DNA of 64,000 bases from DASVLX01 sp035552275 (lineage in GTDB: Bacteria; Actinomycetota; Actinomycetes; Mycobacteriales; Pseudonocardiaceae), in contig DASZLR010000065.1 of NCBI GenBank assembly GCA_035552275.1, forward strand, positions 8,713 to 72,712, in the 5' to 3' direction. How positions within the stretch are numbered: position 1 is the stretch's first letter; each line of letters starts with the position of its first letter. Made by a program: the position numbers and the translations under genes. Positions 25,449 to 33,505 of the stretch are shown here, piece by piece. The notes under the pieces are model-generated. The model was given only the letters and a program-made list of their open reading frames with translations, did not search any database and was not told where the DNA came from.

Positions 25449-27758
25449 GTGAGTCAGGACGTCGAACCCGGAGTCGTCTGGGACGCGGAGGAGCCGTCAG
25501 CGGCGCGTCCGCCGTCGGCGACCCGCAGGGTGCGCGCCCGACTGGCCAGGCGGATCACCGCGCAGCGGGCGGCCCCGGTGAAACAGGTGCTGGAGCCGCT
25601 GGCGGCTGTCCACTGTGGTCTGCACCCGGGTGCGGATCTGGGGCTGCTGCAACGCGCCTACGACGTGGCCGAGACCCTGCACCGGGACCAGCGGCGCAAG
25701 TCCGGCGACCCGTACATCACCCATCCGCTCGCCGTCGCCACCATCCTCGCCGAGCTGGGCATGGACACCACCACGCTGGTCGCCGCGTTGCTGCACGACA
25801 CCGTGGAGGACACCGACTACTCGGTGGACGCGCTGTCCGCCGACTTCGGCGACGAGGTCGCGCACCTGGTCGACGGAGTGACCAAACTGGACAAGGTGCG
25901 GCTGGGTAGCGCCGCCGAGGCCGAGACCATCCGCAAGATGGTCATCGCGATGGCCCGCGACCCCCGGGTGCTGGTGATCAAGCTGGCCGACCGGCTGCAC
26001 AACATGCGCACCATGCGGTTCCTGCCGCCGGAGAAGCAGGCGCGCAAGGCCAAGGAGACGCTGGAGGTGCTGGCTCCGCTGGCGCATCGGCTGGGCATGG
26101 CCACCGTCAAATGGGAGCTGGAGGACCTGGCGTTCGCCATCCTGCAACCCAAGAAGTACGACGAGATCGTCCGGCTGGTGGCCAACCGGGCGCCGTCCCG
26201 GGACATCTATCTCCGCCAGGTGGTCGCCGAGCTGTCCGAGCAACTGGGCGGCGCGCGGATCGAGGCGAAGGTCGAGGGCCGGCCGAAGCACTACTACTCG
26301 ATCCACCAGAAGATGATCATCCGCGGCCGGGATTTCGATGACATCCACGATCTGGTCGGGGTGCGCATCCTGGTCAACGACGTGCGGGACTGCTACGCGG
26401 TGATGGGCGTGGTGCACTCGCTGTGGCAGCCGATGCCCGGCCGGTTCAAGGACTACATCGCACAGCCCCGGTTCGGCGTCTACCAGTCGTTGCACACCAC
26501 CGTGATCGGCCCGGACGGCAAGCCGCTGGAAGTGCAGATCCGTACCCAGGAGATGCACCGCACCGCCGAGTACGGCATCGCTGCGCACTGGCGGTACAAG
26601 GAGACCAAGGGCACCCACAACGGCCGGTCCGTCGAGGTCGACGAGATGGCCTGGATGCGGCAGTTGCTGGACTGGCAGCGTGAGGCCGCCGACCCCGGTG
26701 AGTTCCTGGAGTCGCTGCGCTACGACCTGGCCACCCGGGAGATCTTCGTCTTCACCCCCAAGGGCGATGTGGTCACCCTGCCGGCCGGCTCGACCCCGGT
26801 CGACTTCGCCTACGCCGTGCACACCGAGGTCGGCCACCGGTGCATCGGCGCGCGGGTCAACGGCCGGCTGGTCGCGCTGGAACGCAAGTTGGAGAACGGC
26901 GAGGTCATCGAGATCTTCACCTCGAAGGCCGAGGGCGCCGGTCCCAGCCGGGACTGGCTGTCGTTCGTCGCCTCGCCGCGTGCCAAGACCAAGATCAAGC
27001 AGTGGTTCGCCAAGGAGCGGCGCGAAGAGGCGATCGAGGCCGGCAAGGACGCGATCAGCAAGGAGGTCCGCCGGGTCGGGCTGCCGTTGCAGCGGCTGGT
27101 GTCCGCCGACTCGATGACCGCGCTGGCCCGCGAGATGCGCTACCCGGACGTCACCGCGCTGTACGCGGCGATCGGCGAGGGACAGGCGTCCGGCCGGCAT
27201 GTGGTGCAGCGCCTGGTGGCGCTGCTCGGCGGCGTCGAGCACGCCGAGGACGAGCTGGCCGAGCGCGCCACCCCGTCGACGATCACCCGGCGGCGCGCGT
27301 CTACGGACGCGGGTGTGGTGGTCAAGGGCACCAGCGAGGTGTGGATCAAGCTGGCCCGCTGCTGCACGCCGGTGCCTGGCGACGAGATCCTCGGTTTCGT
27401 CACCCGCGGCGGCGGGGTCAGCGTGCACCGCACCGACTGCACCAACGCCGACGAGCTGCGCGCCTCGCCGGAGCGACTGGTCGAGGTCGAGTGGGCGCCG
27501 TCGGCGTCCTCGGTGTTCCTGGTCGCGATCCAGGTGGAGGCGCTGGACCGGCACCGGCTGCTGTCCGATGTGACCAAGGTGCTCGCCGATGAGAAGGTCA
27601 ACATCCTGTCCGCGAGCGTGGCCACCAGCCGGGACCGGGTCGCCGTGAGCCGGTTCTCCTTCGAGATGGGCGATCCGAAACACCTTGGCCATGTGCTGAA
27701 AGCGGTGCGCAACGTCGAAGGCGTGTACGACGTCTACCGGATCACCTCAGCCACCTAG
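25449..27758 (+). CDS. relA: Bifunctional (p)ppGpp synthetase/hydrolase Rel
   Basis: Rel (769 residues from this GTG) controls the stringent response by making and degrading (p)ppGpp on the ribosome. The hydrolase HD domain shows SGDPYITHPLAVATILAELG and LLHDTVEDT (residues 90-130). The synthetase domain has EGRPKHYYSIHQKMI, IHDLVGVRILV and GRFKDYIAQPRFGVYQSLHT. TGS follows (IFVFTPKGDVVTLPAGSTPVDFAYAVHT), then the zinc-finger region with LARCCTPVPGDEILGF and a C-terminal ACT domain (VEALDRHRLLSDVTKVLADEKVNI). The RFKD motif and intact HD signify a bifunctional enzyme. GTG at 25449 has GGGAGCG upstream; ATG at 25422 is an alternative. It is convergent with a methyltransferase relic. Confidence 0.97.
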   Translation: MSQDVEPGVVWDAEEPSAARPPSATRRVRARLARRITAQRAAPVKQVLEPLAAVHCGLHPGADLGLLQRAYDVAETLHRDQRRKSGDPYITHPLAVATILAELGMDTTTLVAALLHDTVEDTDYSVDALSADFGDEVAHLVDGVTKLDKVRLGSAAEAETIRKMVIAMARDPRVLVIKLADRLHNMRTMRFLPPEKQARKAKETLEVLAPLAHRLGMATVKWELEDLAFAILQPKKYDEIVRLVANRAPSRDIYLRQVVAELSEQLGGARIEAKVEGRPKHYYSIHQKMIIRGRDFDDIHDLVGVRILVNDVRDCYAVMGVVHSLWQPMPGRFKDYIAQPRFGVYQSLHTTVIGPDGKPLEVQIRTQEMHRTAEYGIAAHWRYKETKGTHNGRSVEVDEMAWMRQLLDWQREAADPGEFLESLRYDLATREIFVFTPKGDVVTLPAGSTPVDFAYAVHTEVGHRCIGARVNGRLVALERKLENGEVIEIFTSKAEGAGPSRDWLSFVASPRAKTKIKQWFAKERREEAIEAGKDAISKEVRRVGLPLQRLVSADSMTALAREMRYPDVTALYAAIGEGQASGRHVVQRLVALLGGVEHAEDELAERATPSTITRRRASTDAGVVVKGTSEVWIKLARCCTPVPGDEILGFVTRGGGVSVHRTDCTNADELRASPERLVEVEWAPSASSVFLVAIQVEALDRHRLLSDVTKVLADEKVNILSASVATSRDRVAVSRFSFEMGDPKHLGHVLKAVRNVEGVYDVYRITSAT

Positions 27759-27764
27759 GCGCGC

Positions 27765-28281
27765 TCAGGTCCTGGTGAGGGCGACGGACCAGGCCTGCGC
27801 TCCGTCGGGGTCGATGGTGATGTCGATCGTGGCGGGTTCGATCGAGTCGACCTGCCAGCCGTCGGCGAACGCGGCGATGATCTCGTCCCGGGAGACCCGG
27901 CGCGGCCCCCAGTTCCCCGGCTGCCGGTCGCTGAAGCAGAGCACGAAATAGCGGCTGCCCGCCGAGATCCGCCAGCCGGCGGGCGTCCTGACGGACAAAC
28001 CGCGCGGCGAGGCCCCGGTCGCGTGCCTTCTGCCGCGCGGTGTCCAGCGCGTTGGACGCGAGATCGACCCCGGTGGCGTCCAGTCCGAGGCCGGCGGCCA
28101 GCAGCGTGTGCTCACCGGTGCCGCAGCCGGCATCCAGAACCCGGCCGCGAATCGCGCCGGCTTCGGCGAGGGCGAGAAATGCGGACTGTGGCCGGCCGAT
28201 GTCCCACGGCGGCCGGTCGCCGGCATAGGAATCCTCGGGCGTGCGCCCGGCGTGCTGCGAGAAAGCGGGTGTGTCAGCCAT
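27765..28281 (-). pseudogene. Class I SAM-dependent methyltransferase, internally deleted
   Basis: From ATG at 28281 the frame gives a normal start DSYAGDRPPWDIGRPQSAF and the SAM motif I VLDAGCGTGEHTLLAAGLG, DATGVDLASNALDTARQKA, then FVRQDARRLAD. Near 27970 the meaningful frame shifts to SRYFVLCFSDRQPGNWGPRR, DEIIAAFADGWQVDSIEPATI and ends ALTRT at 27765. Family members contain about 40 further residues here (a QFDTVLDCGLFHVFDD-like stretch). So roughly 120 bases have been lost, and the deletion is not a multiple of three. It is convergent with rel. A dead gene is the simplest reading. Confidence 0.75.
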
Positions 28282-28448
28282 AACGCCAAGCTATCGAGGC
28301 ACTGGCCGGTCGACATCCTGGCGACTGATCATTATGCCGGGTCGCCCAACCGGACCATGGCCCGGTGGACCTGTTCGCGGCTCAGCGGCGGGTGCTGGCC
28401 GTGCTGGTGACGTGGGACCGGTTCGGCCCGTACTCGCACTGACCGCGC

Positions 28449-29273
28449 TCAGCCGCCGAACTCGGCAGCGTGCTCGGCGGCCCACTCGGCGAAGGTGCGG
28501 GCTGGCCGCCCGAGCAGTACTTCCACCGTGTCCGAGTGCGGTCCGGCGTCCTCGACGCGGTCGGCCAGGTAGCCGAGCAGTCGGTCGGGCGCGTCCGGCG
28601 GAGCGCCCAGGGCGAGCATCGCCGCGCGGACGTGCTCGGGCGCGACCTCCTGCCATGTCAGGTCCCGGCCGATCGCCTGGCCGATGATCGCAACCCTGTC
28701 CCGCTGGCTCAACGACTCTGGGCCACTAAGCACATAGGACTGTCCAATGTGTCCTTCGGTCACCAGCGCCCGGGCTGCGACCGAAGCCACGTCGTGCTCG
28801 TGGACCGGCCAGGTGGCGGAGTTGCCGTAGGCGCCGCGAACAACGTCACCGGCGTTGATCTGCCCGGCCCAGATCCGGTTGTTGGCGGCGAAGTCGGTGC
28901 ACCGCAGGAGTGTCCATTCCAGACCCGACGCGACGGCGGCGTCCTCCACCGCGCGGAACTCGTCGGCGAACCGCCGATATCCGCCGCCATGCGACACCGT
29001 CGCCGCGGACAGCACAACGACCCGCGTCGCGCCCTGCTCGGCGGCCCGCTTCAGCAATCCGGCCGTACCGTCGCCGACCGCACGCGGGCTGATCAGCACC
29101 GCCCGCACTCCCGGCAGCGCGAGATCGGGATCGGCGCGCAGCACGTCCGCGCCATCGGGCAGGACCGCGGTGGCCGGATCGCGGGTGACCGCCGCGACGA
29201 ACTGCCCGTCCGCCAGCAGCAGCCGCACCACCTCACGGCCGACGTTGCCGGTGGCTCCGGTGATCAAGATCAT
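28449..29273 (-). CDS. NmrA-like NAD(P)-binding oxidoreductase
   Basis: A 274-residue atypical short-chain dehydrogenase of the NmrA/HSCARG type. The Rossmann start MILITGATGNVGREVVRLLLA carries the G-x-x-G-x-x-G motif; then VVVLSAATV, FRAVEDAAVASGLEWTLLRCTDFAAN and YVLSGPESLSQRDRVAIIGQAIGR are typical of NAD(P)H-sensing or quinone-reductase-like members. A catalytic Tyr-x-x-x-Lys is not evident, as usual in this group. It is divergent from a MarR regulator, with a palindrome between them, so it is a probable target of that regulator. Confidence 0.88.
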   Translation of the reverse strand: MILITGATGNVGREVVRLLLADGQFVAAVTRDPATAVLPDGADVLRADPDLALPGVRAVLISPRAVGDGTAGLLKRAAEQGATRVVVLSAATVSHGGGYRRFADEFRAVEDAAVASGLEWTLLRCTDFAANNRIWAGQINAGDVVRGAYGNSATWPVHEHDVASVAARALVTEGHIGQSYVLSGPESLSQRDRVAIIGQAIGRDLTWQEVAPEHVRAAMLALGAPPDAPDRLLGYLADRVEDAGPHSDTVEVLLGRPARTFAEWAAEHAAEFGG

Positions 29274-29324
29274 GACATGCCCCTCTCGTCCGCACCCGTG
29301 GCGAGGTACGTTGACCTCTGTATG

Positions 29325-29337
29325 TCGTACGGTACGA
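29325..29337 (+). promoter_or_regulatory. Palindrome in the marR/nmrA divergent promoter
   Basis: TCGTAC-G-GTACGA (29325-29337) is a perfect 6-1-6 inverted repeat located 13 bases before the MarR ATG. A TTGACC at 29311-29316 would be the -35 element, and the palindrome covers the -10 region. It is a plausible MarR operator controlling both divergent genes. Confidence 0.5.
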
Positions 29338-29349
29338 GGAGCATATCAT

Positions 29350-29847
29350 ATGAGTTCCATATCATCGGGAGGCGAGAAGCCGATTCCGCGACGGTTGATC
29401 GGTGAGATCAGGGACTCGCTGCGTGAGCTGAGCATGCAGCTCTCGCTGCTCAATCACCAGGTCAGCGCCCACATCGAGCTTCGCCCGGTGGACCTGAACT
29501 GTCTGGACGTCATCTCCCGGCACGGGCCGCTGGGTCCTAGCGAACTGGCTCGCCGATCTGGGCTGCACCCGGCCACCGTGACCGGAATCCTCGACCGGTT
29601 GGAACGAAGCGGCTGGGTGGCGCGCGACCGGGACCCGGACGACCGCCGCGCCGTGGTGGTTCGGCCACTGCGCGACCGGAGTGCGGAGCTGATGCGGTTG
29701 TACGCCGGCATGAACTCGTCGGTGGCCGAGATCTGCGCCAGCTATCGCGAGGACGAACTGCGCGTGCTCGCCGACTTCCTGCGCCGCACGGCCTCCGCCG
29801 GCCGACGGGCTACCGAGGAACTGGCCGAGGGTCGTGCTGACGGATAG
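29350..29847 (+). CDS. MarR-family transcriptional regulator
   Basis: A 165-residue winged-helix regulator. The DNA-binding core is LNCLDVISRHGPLGPSELARRSGLHPATVTGILDRLERSGWVARDRDPDDRRAVVVRPL (seen as shorter runs: recognition helix HPATVTGILDRLERSG; wing DRDPDDRRAVVV), with dimerisation helices at both ends. MarR proteins usually repress a neighbouring gene and release DNA on binding small phenolic or oxidised ligands. ATG at 29350 is preceded by a weak GAGGAG at 29336-29341. The divergent NmrA-like gene is the likely target. Confidence 0.9.
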   Translation: MSSISSGGEKPIPRRLIGEIRDSLRELSMQLSLLNHQVSAHIELRPVDLNCLDVISRHGPLGPSELARRSGLHPATVTGILDRLERSGWVARDRDPDDRRAVVVRPLRDRSAELMRLYAGMNSSVAEICASYREDELRVLADFLRRTASAGRRATEELAEGRADG

Positions 29848-29945
29848 CGGTCACCCGAGCCTTACAACTTGCACCGTGTCAGCTCGCCCACGTAACTCCG
29901 CTGCTGTTTCTCTGCCGGGTGGCGAGTTGGCACCCGCAGGCCGTG

Positions 29946-30326
29946 TCACAAGTCGTCCGCAGACTGGTTCGCATTGTCAGCTGCGGCCTGCGGTCTCCAC
30001 GGATCAATGCCTTCCAAGCGCACAGCGCCCACTCGCCCGTTGAACCGCGCGATGACGTACAGCACATAGCCGTCGCTGTGTTCCCGACGCTGATTGTTTT
30101 GCGCCCATGTCACCGCTTCGCTGACCGAACATCCAGTCAGCCGGTACATCGCGGTGGAGAACATGCTTTTCTCGGCCGTCGCCTGCTCGATACTCGGCCG
30201 GTAGAACAGGACGCGAAACTCCGGCTCGTCCGCTTCCCAGGAGATATCTCGGGGATCTACCAGATCCGCCGATATGTGTTTATCGACACGCGGTGACTCG
30301 TTGGGAGGTCGCTGGATTGGATCCAC
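29946..30326 (-). CDS. Small conserved actinobacterial protein of unknown function
   Basis: A 126-residue soluble protein. The segment ISWEADEPEFRVLFYRP, followed by STAMYRLTGCSVSEAVTWAQNN and YVLYVIARFNGRVGAVRLEGIDPW, resembles a family of short actinomycete proteins with the pattern YRLTGA-x-D-V-x-E-V-x-x-WA and a C-terminal VRL-x-G-x-DP. No catalytic residues are apparent. It stands alone between the MarR gene and the cyclophilin gene. The 98 bases downstream (29848-29945) hold nothing recognised. Confidence 0.65.
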   Translation of the reverse strand: MDPIQRPPNESPRVDKHISADLVDPRDISWEADEPEFRVLFYRPSIEQATAEKSMFSTAMYRLTGCSVSEAVTWAQNNQRREHSDGYVLYVIARFNGRVGAVRLEGIDPWRPQAAADNANQSADDL

Positions 30327-30366
30327 TCGTTCCGCCTGCGTTCACATCGGGCCGGAGCGGAGCAGG

Positions 30367-31263
30367 TCAGGACACCTGGGCCTGCTGGATGGTCACGGTC
30401 TGCTTGGGCTTGCCGTCCTGGGTAGAGCTCTGGCCGGTGGACGGGTCGGTGCCCGGCGTGATCCCGTTCGCCGCGATCTTGTCCAGGGTGGTCAGGCCGG
30501 CGCCGCTGGTCGCGCCGAAAACCGCGTAGTCCGGCGGCAACTGCGAGTCGGCGTAGATCAGGAAGAACTGGCTGCCGCCGGTGTTGGGCTGTCCGGTGTT
30601 GGCCATCGCGATCACTCCACGCGGATAGATCGAGGACGCCGTTCCGCTGCTGGGGTCGGTCGGTCCCGCCTTGAGGTTGGTCGGCTTCTCGTCCGGAATC
30701 GTGTAGCCCGGACCGCCGGTGCCCTGGCCGGTCGGGTCGCCGCACTGCAACACCTTGAGGGTGGGGTACGCCGTTTCCCGGTGGCAGTTGGTGTTGTCGT
30801 AGAACTTGCCCGACGCGAGGTGTAGGAAGCTCTGCACGGTGCAGGGCGCCGCGGCGCGGTCGAGGGTCAGCGGGATGTCGCCGAAGTTGGTGTGCAGCGT
30901 GATCGAGACGGTGCCGGTCTTCGGGGTTGGGTTCGGGTCCGCCGGGACGCCGACGGTCTTGCCGGCCGGCGCCGGGGTCCCCGGCGTCGTCGTGTACTTG
31001 CACGGGCCGGTGGTCGGCACTCCCGGGTTGCTGGTCGTGGTGGGCGCTGCGCTCGTCGTCGAGGACGGGCTGGCCGCGGACGCCGTGGAATTGCTGTGGC
31101 CCATGGTGACCAGCAGGTAGACGCCGCCGACGACGATGACCACCGCGAGCACGGACGAGATGATCGTGATCGTCCGGCGTCGCTTGGTCCGCGCGGCGCG
31201 GTTCGCCAACTGGCGCTCCAGCTTCCGCTTCGCGGCCTGGCGGCGTTGCTCGTTGCTGGGCAC
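30367..31263 (-). CDS. ppiB: Membrane-anchored cyclophilin-type peptidyl-prolyl isomerase
   Basis: A 298-residue protein: a basic cytoplasmic stretch VPSNEQRRQAAKRKLERQL, one membrane helix (ITIISSVLAVVIVVGGVYLLVTMG), a Ser/Thr/Pro-rich linker of about 50 residues and an extracytoplasmic cyclophilin domain. The cyclophilin landmarks are VSITLHTNFGDIPLTLDRAAAP, FLHLASGKFYDNTNCHRE and GVIAMANTGQPNTGGSQFFLIY; the catalytic arginine position in FHR is a CHRE variant here. GTG at 31263 is chosen by similarity to the M. tuberculosis PpiB start (FVPTNAQRR). Gene order rel-ppiB-hydrolase matches mycobacteria, with this gene on the opposite strand to rel as there. Confidence 0.93.
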   Translation of the reverse strand: MPSNEQRRQAAKRKLERQLANRAARTKRRRTITIISSVLAVVIVVGGVYLLVTMGHSNSTASAASPSSTTSAAPTTTSNPGVPTTGPCKYTTTPGTPAPAGKTVGVPADPNPTPKTGTVSITLHTNFGDIPLTLDRAAAPCTVQSFLHLASGKFYDNTNCHRETAYPTLKVLQCGDPTGQGTGGPGYTIPDEKPTNLKAGPTDPSSGTASSIYPRGVIAMANTGQPNTGGSQFFLIYADSQLPPDYAVFGATSGAGLTTLDKIAANGITPGTDPSTGQSSTQDGKPKQTVTIQQAQVS

Positions 31264-31449
31264 GTCGGTTCTCCCGAGGATCGCAGGCACCCGGCGCGCG
31301 GTGCGCGTCCTACCGCCACGCGCCGCGCCGGAGCACCCAAGCCAAACACTGCGGCCCGCAGTCTAGGGCGACGACCTGTGAATACTGTGTGGTGGGCGGC
31401 CCTCGGTACGCTGGGCCGGTCCGCGCAGGTGATTGTGGGAGGTCAGATC

Positions 31450-32148
31450 GTGCTGGTCGTCGGGTTTCCGGTCGGGGCGCTGCAGGCCAACTGTTACCTG
31501 CTCGCAACCGACGCCGGTGAGCCGTGCGTCATCGTCGATCCCGGCCAGGACGCCGTCGAGCCGATCAACGAGGCGCTGCGCGAGCACCGGTTGTCCCCGG
31601 TCGCCGTGCTGCTCACCCACGGGCATTTCGACCATATGTTCTCGGTCACGCCGGTGTGCGACGGAAACGACGTGCCGGCCTGGATCCATCCCGAGGACCG
31701 TGGGCTGCTCACCGATCCGCTGCGCGGGATGAGCGCGGACGCGGCGTCATTTTTCGGCGGCCGGTTCACCCTGCGCGAGCCGGCCGAGGTGCGTGCGCTG
31801 TCCGACGGCGTCGAACTGGATCTGGCCGGATTGCGGCTGACCGTCGACCACACGCCCGGCCACACCGGGGGCTCAGTGGTGTTCCGCTCCGGAACCGAGG
31901 ACGGCGGCCGGTTGATGATCTCCGGCGACACCCTGTTCGCCGGTTCCATCGGCCGCACCGACCTGCCCGGCGGCGACTCGAATCAGATGGTCGAGTCGTT
32001 GCGGGACAAGGTGCTTCCGCTGCCCGACGACACCGTGGTGCTGCCCGGCCACGGACCGTCCAGCACGATCGGCCGCGAGCGGACCAGCAACCCGTTCCTG
32101 CTCGGCCTGGACGACCTGCCGCAAGCCGGGCCGCGCCGAGGATTGTGA
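31450..32148 (+). CDS. MBL-fold metallo-hydrolase (glyoxalase II-like, Rv2581c type)
   Basis: A 232-residue metallo-beta-lactamase-fold hydrolase. Zinc ligands are seen in VAVLLTHGHFDHMFSV (H-x-H-x-D-H, near residue 56), VDHTPGHTGGSVVF, SGDTLFAGSIGRTDLPGG and VVLPGHGPSSTIGRER. It follows the layout of M. tuberculosis Rv2581c, the neighbour of ppiB and relA, annotated as a glyoxalase II family member hydrolysing thioesters; the substrate is not established. GTG at 31450 is chosen because homologues begin M-L-V/I-x-G-F-P. In mycobacteria hisS follows; here it does not. Confidence 0.92.
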   Translation: MLVVGFPVGALQANCYLLATDAGEPCVIVDPGQDAVEPINEALREHRLSPVAVLLTHGHFDHMFSVTPVCDGNDVPAWIHPEDRGLLTDPLRGMSADAASFFGGRFTLREPAEVRALSDGVELDLAGLRLTVDHTPGHTGGSVVFRSGTEDGGRLMISGDTLFAGSIGRTDLPGGDSNQMVESLRDKVLPLPDDTVVLPGHGPSSTIGRERTSNPFLLGLDDLPQAGPRRGL

Positions 32149-32172
32149 TCTTGCTTACCTGGCCGGCTGGCG

Positions 32173-32511
32173 TTACGAGTCGTACCGGCCGCCGAAGAAC
32201 ACCTGAACCTCGGTGATCCGGCCGTCGCGGACGGTCAGGAACTCGGCGTTCCGGTACACCTCACCGGTCTTCAGCTCGTACTCGTACAGTGCGAAAACAC
32301 CGTCGTCGGCGGTGGGCGTCACCTCCAGGATCTTCTGCCACCGCAGCCGATCCGTCGTGGGGAAGCAACGTTCGAAGTAGCTGGCCCGGTCGATGTGGTC
32401 GTCCTGCGGGCTGGTGAAGCTGAAGTCGTCGGCGATCAGTCGTTCGGCGGCCGCCCGGTCTTGGGTCTGGTAGCCGGCGAAGATGGCCCGAACCACGTCT
32501 ACGTTCGTCAT
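32173..32511 (-). CDS. SnoaL/NTF2-like protein
   Basis: A 112-residue protein with the NTF2-like cone fold pattern: MTNVDVVRAIFAGYQTQDR, then AAERLIADDFSFTSPQDDHI, RASYFERCFPTTDRLRWQKI and a beta-rich end YRNAEFLTVRDGRITEVQVFFGG. Such proteins are small isomerases, hydrolases or ligand-binding proteins; the active site cannot be assigned. ATG at 32511 has GAGAGGA upstream; the upstream ATG at 32532 is in frame. The same frame is open further upstream into the remnant of an alpha/beta hydrolase, with no stop between. Confidence 0.85.
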   Translation of the reverse strand: MTNVDVVRAIFAGYQTQDRAAAERLIADDFSFTSPQDDHIDRASYFERCFPTTDRLRWQKILEVTPTADDGVFALYEYELKTGEVYRNAEFLTVRDGRITEVQVFFGGRYDS

Positions 32512-32532
32512 CGTCCCATCCTCTCTGTCCAT

Positions 32533-32845
32533 TGTGGTCTGTTGGTGGCCGGTCTGGTCAGCAGTAGAAAAGGTGGTCAGGGCGGACGCGAGATCGGCCG
32601 CCGGGATGCCGTGCCAGCGGCCGGGCAGGCTGCGGTGGGCGCCGTGGGGGATGGCCGCGCCGACGGCGGCGGCCCAGGCGGTCCGCCGGACGAGAAGCCG
32701 TACCCGAACACCGAACCGCCGGCCTCGGCGATCAGCGCCGCCAGGTCGTCAACTTCCCGGTCCACCGTGTGGGGCGGGGTGTCGGTGCTCTGGCCGCGTC
32801 CCCGCCGGTCGTAGCTGAACACGGTGAAGACCGGGCGCGCGCCGC
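32533..32845 (-). pseudogene. Alpha/beta hydrolase remnant
   Basis: The minus strand reads FTVFSYDRRGRGQSTDTPPH, then DREVDDLAALIAEAGGSVFG and YGFSSG, the strand-helix and nucleophile-elbow part of a small alpha/beta hydrolase. In another frame it continues AWAAAVGAAIPHGAHRSLPG and RWHGIPAADLASALTTFS, which fits the catalytic-histidine end of the same family. The N-terminal 40 or so residues and the cap/middle region (probably over 100 residues) are missing, so this is a doubly deleted relic. Its C-terminal frame stays open into the NTF2-like gene. Upstream it abuts the stop of the AhpD-like gene. Confidence 0.7.
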
Positions 32846-32849
32846 GAAC

Positions 32850-33425
32850 TCATCGCTCGTCCGCCCACGGCGCCCGGCAGGCCTCACCGGAGCTGAAGCC
32901 CTGTTCGGTGATGCCGAGCGCGGAGTACATCCGGGAGCGCATGTTCTCGTGGCCGATCAGGTACGTCAGCTCTACCACCCCGGCGCGGCCGAACCGCCGG
33001 TGCAGATCGGCCACCTGCTCGTCGGTGACCGTCGGCGGCGTGGCCGTGACCGAGTCGGCGTACTCGATCACGGCCCGCTCGTCCTCGCTGTACTTCGGCG
33101 AGGTGGCGTAATCGCCGATCTGTTTGAGCTGGTCAACATCCAGGCCGGCGAGCCGGTGCAGCATGGTGCCGAAGTCCACGCACCACGAGCAGCCGACCGT
33201 CCAGGCCACCCGGTACACCGCGAGATCGCGGATGTTGGCCGGCAGCCCGGTGGCCGCCTTGCCCGCCGCCATCTCGTGCAGTGCGCTGGCGAAGAACAGC
33301 TTGCGGTGGTTGGCGGTGACCGCGAACGGCTCCGGCACCTCGCCGAAGCGCCGCTTGGCGTACCAGTAGGACAGTTTGACCAGCGGGCCGGCCTGACCGG
33401 GGGAGACCGCGGTGACGCGGGACAT
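32850..33425 (-). CDS. Carboxymuconolactone decarboxylase/AhpD-family protein
   Basis: A 191-residue AhpD-like protein. The redox motif is AWTVGCSWCVDFGTMLHRLAG (C-x-x-C near residues 81-84; position five after the second Cys is within GTM, so the usual His is replaced by a later HR). It otherwise fits the family: LFFASALHEMAAGKAATGLP and RAVIEYADSVTATPPTVTDEQ, then VVELTYLIGHENMRSRMY. A strong GAGGAGG precedes the ATG at 33425. It ends the operon that carries the ABC exporter, 80 bases beyond drrB-like. Probably a peroxidase-like or lactone-handling enzyme; role unknown. Confidence 0.88.
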   Translation of the reverse strand: MSRVTAVSPGQAGPLVKLSYWYAKRRFGEVPEPFAVTANHRKLFFASALHEMAAGKAATGLPANIRDLAVYRVAWTVGCSWCVDFGTMLHRLAGLDVDQLKQIGDYATSPKYSEDERAVIEYADSVTATPPTVTDEQVADLHRRFGRAGVVELTYLIGHENMRSRMYSALGITEQGFSSGEACRAPWADER

Positions 33426-33505
33426 GGGGGACCTCCTCGATGAGTTCGTCATGCCTAGGACGAGTCGCGGCCTGAGAACGTGACAGCGGACGTGACACCG
33501 GACCG

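Noticed and set aside
28365..28442. A 26-codon frame VDLFAAQRRVLAVLVTWDRF ending GPYSH
   Set aside because: It reads like a protein C-terminus but has no start or recognisable family; too short to call a gene, possibly a relic.
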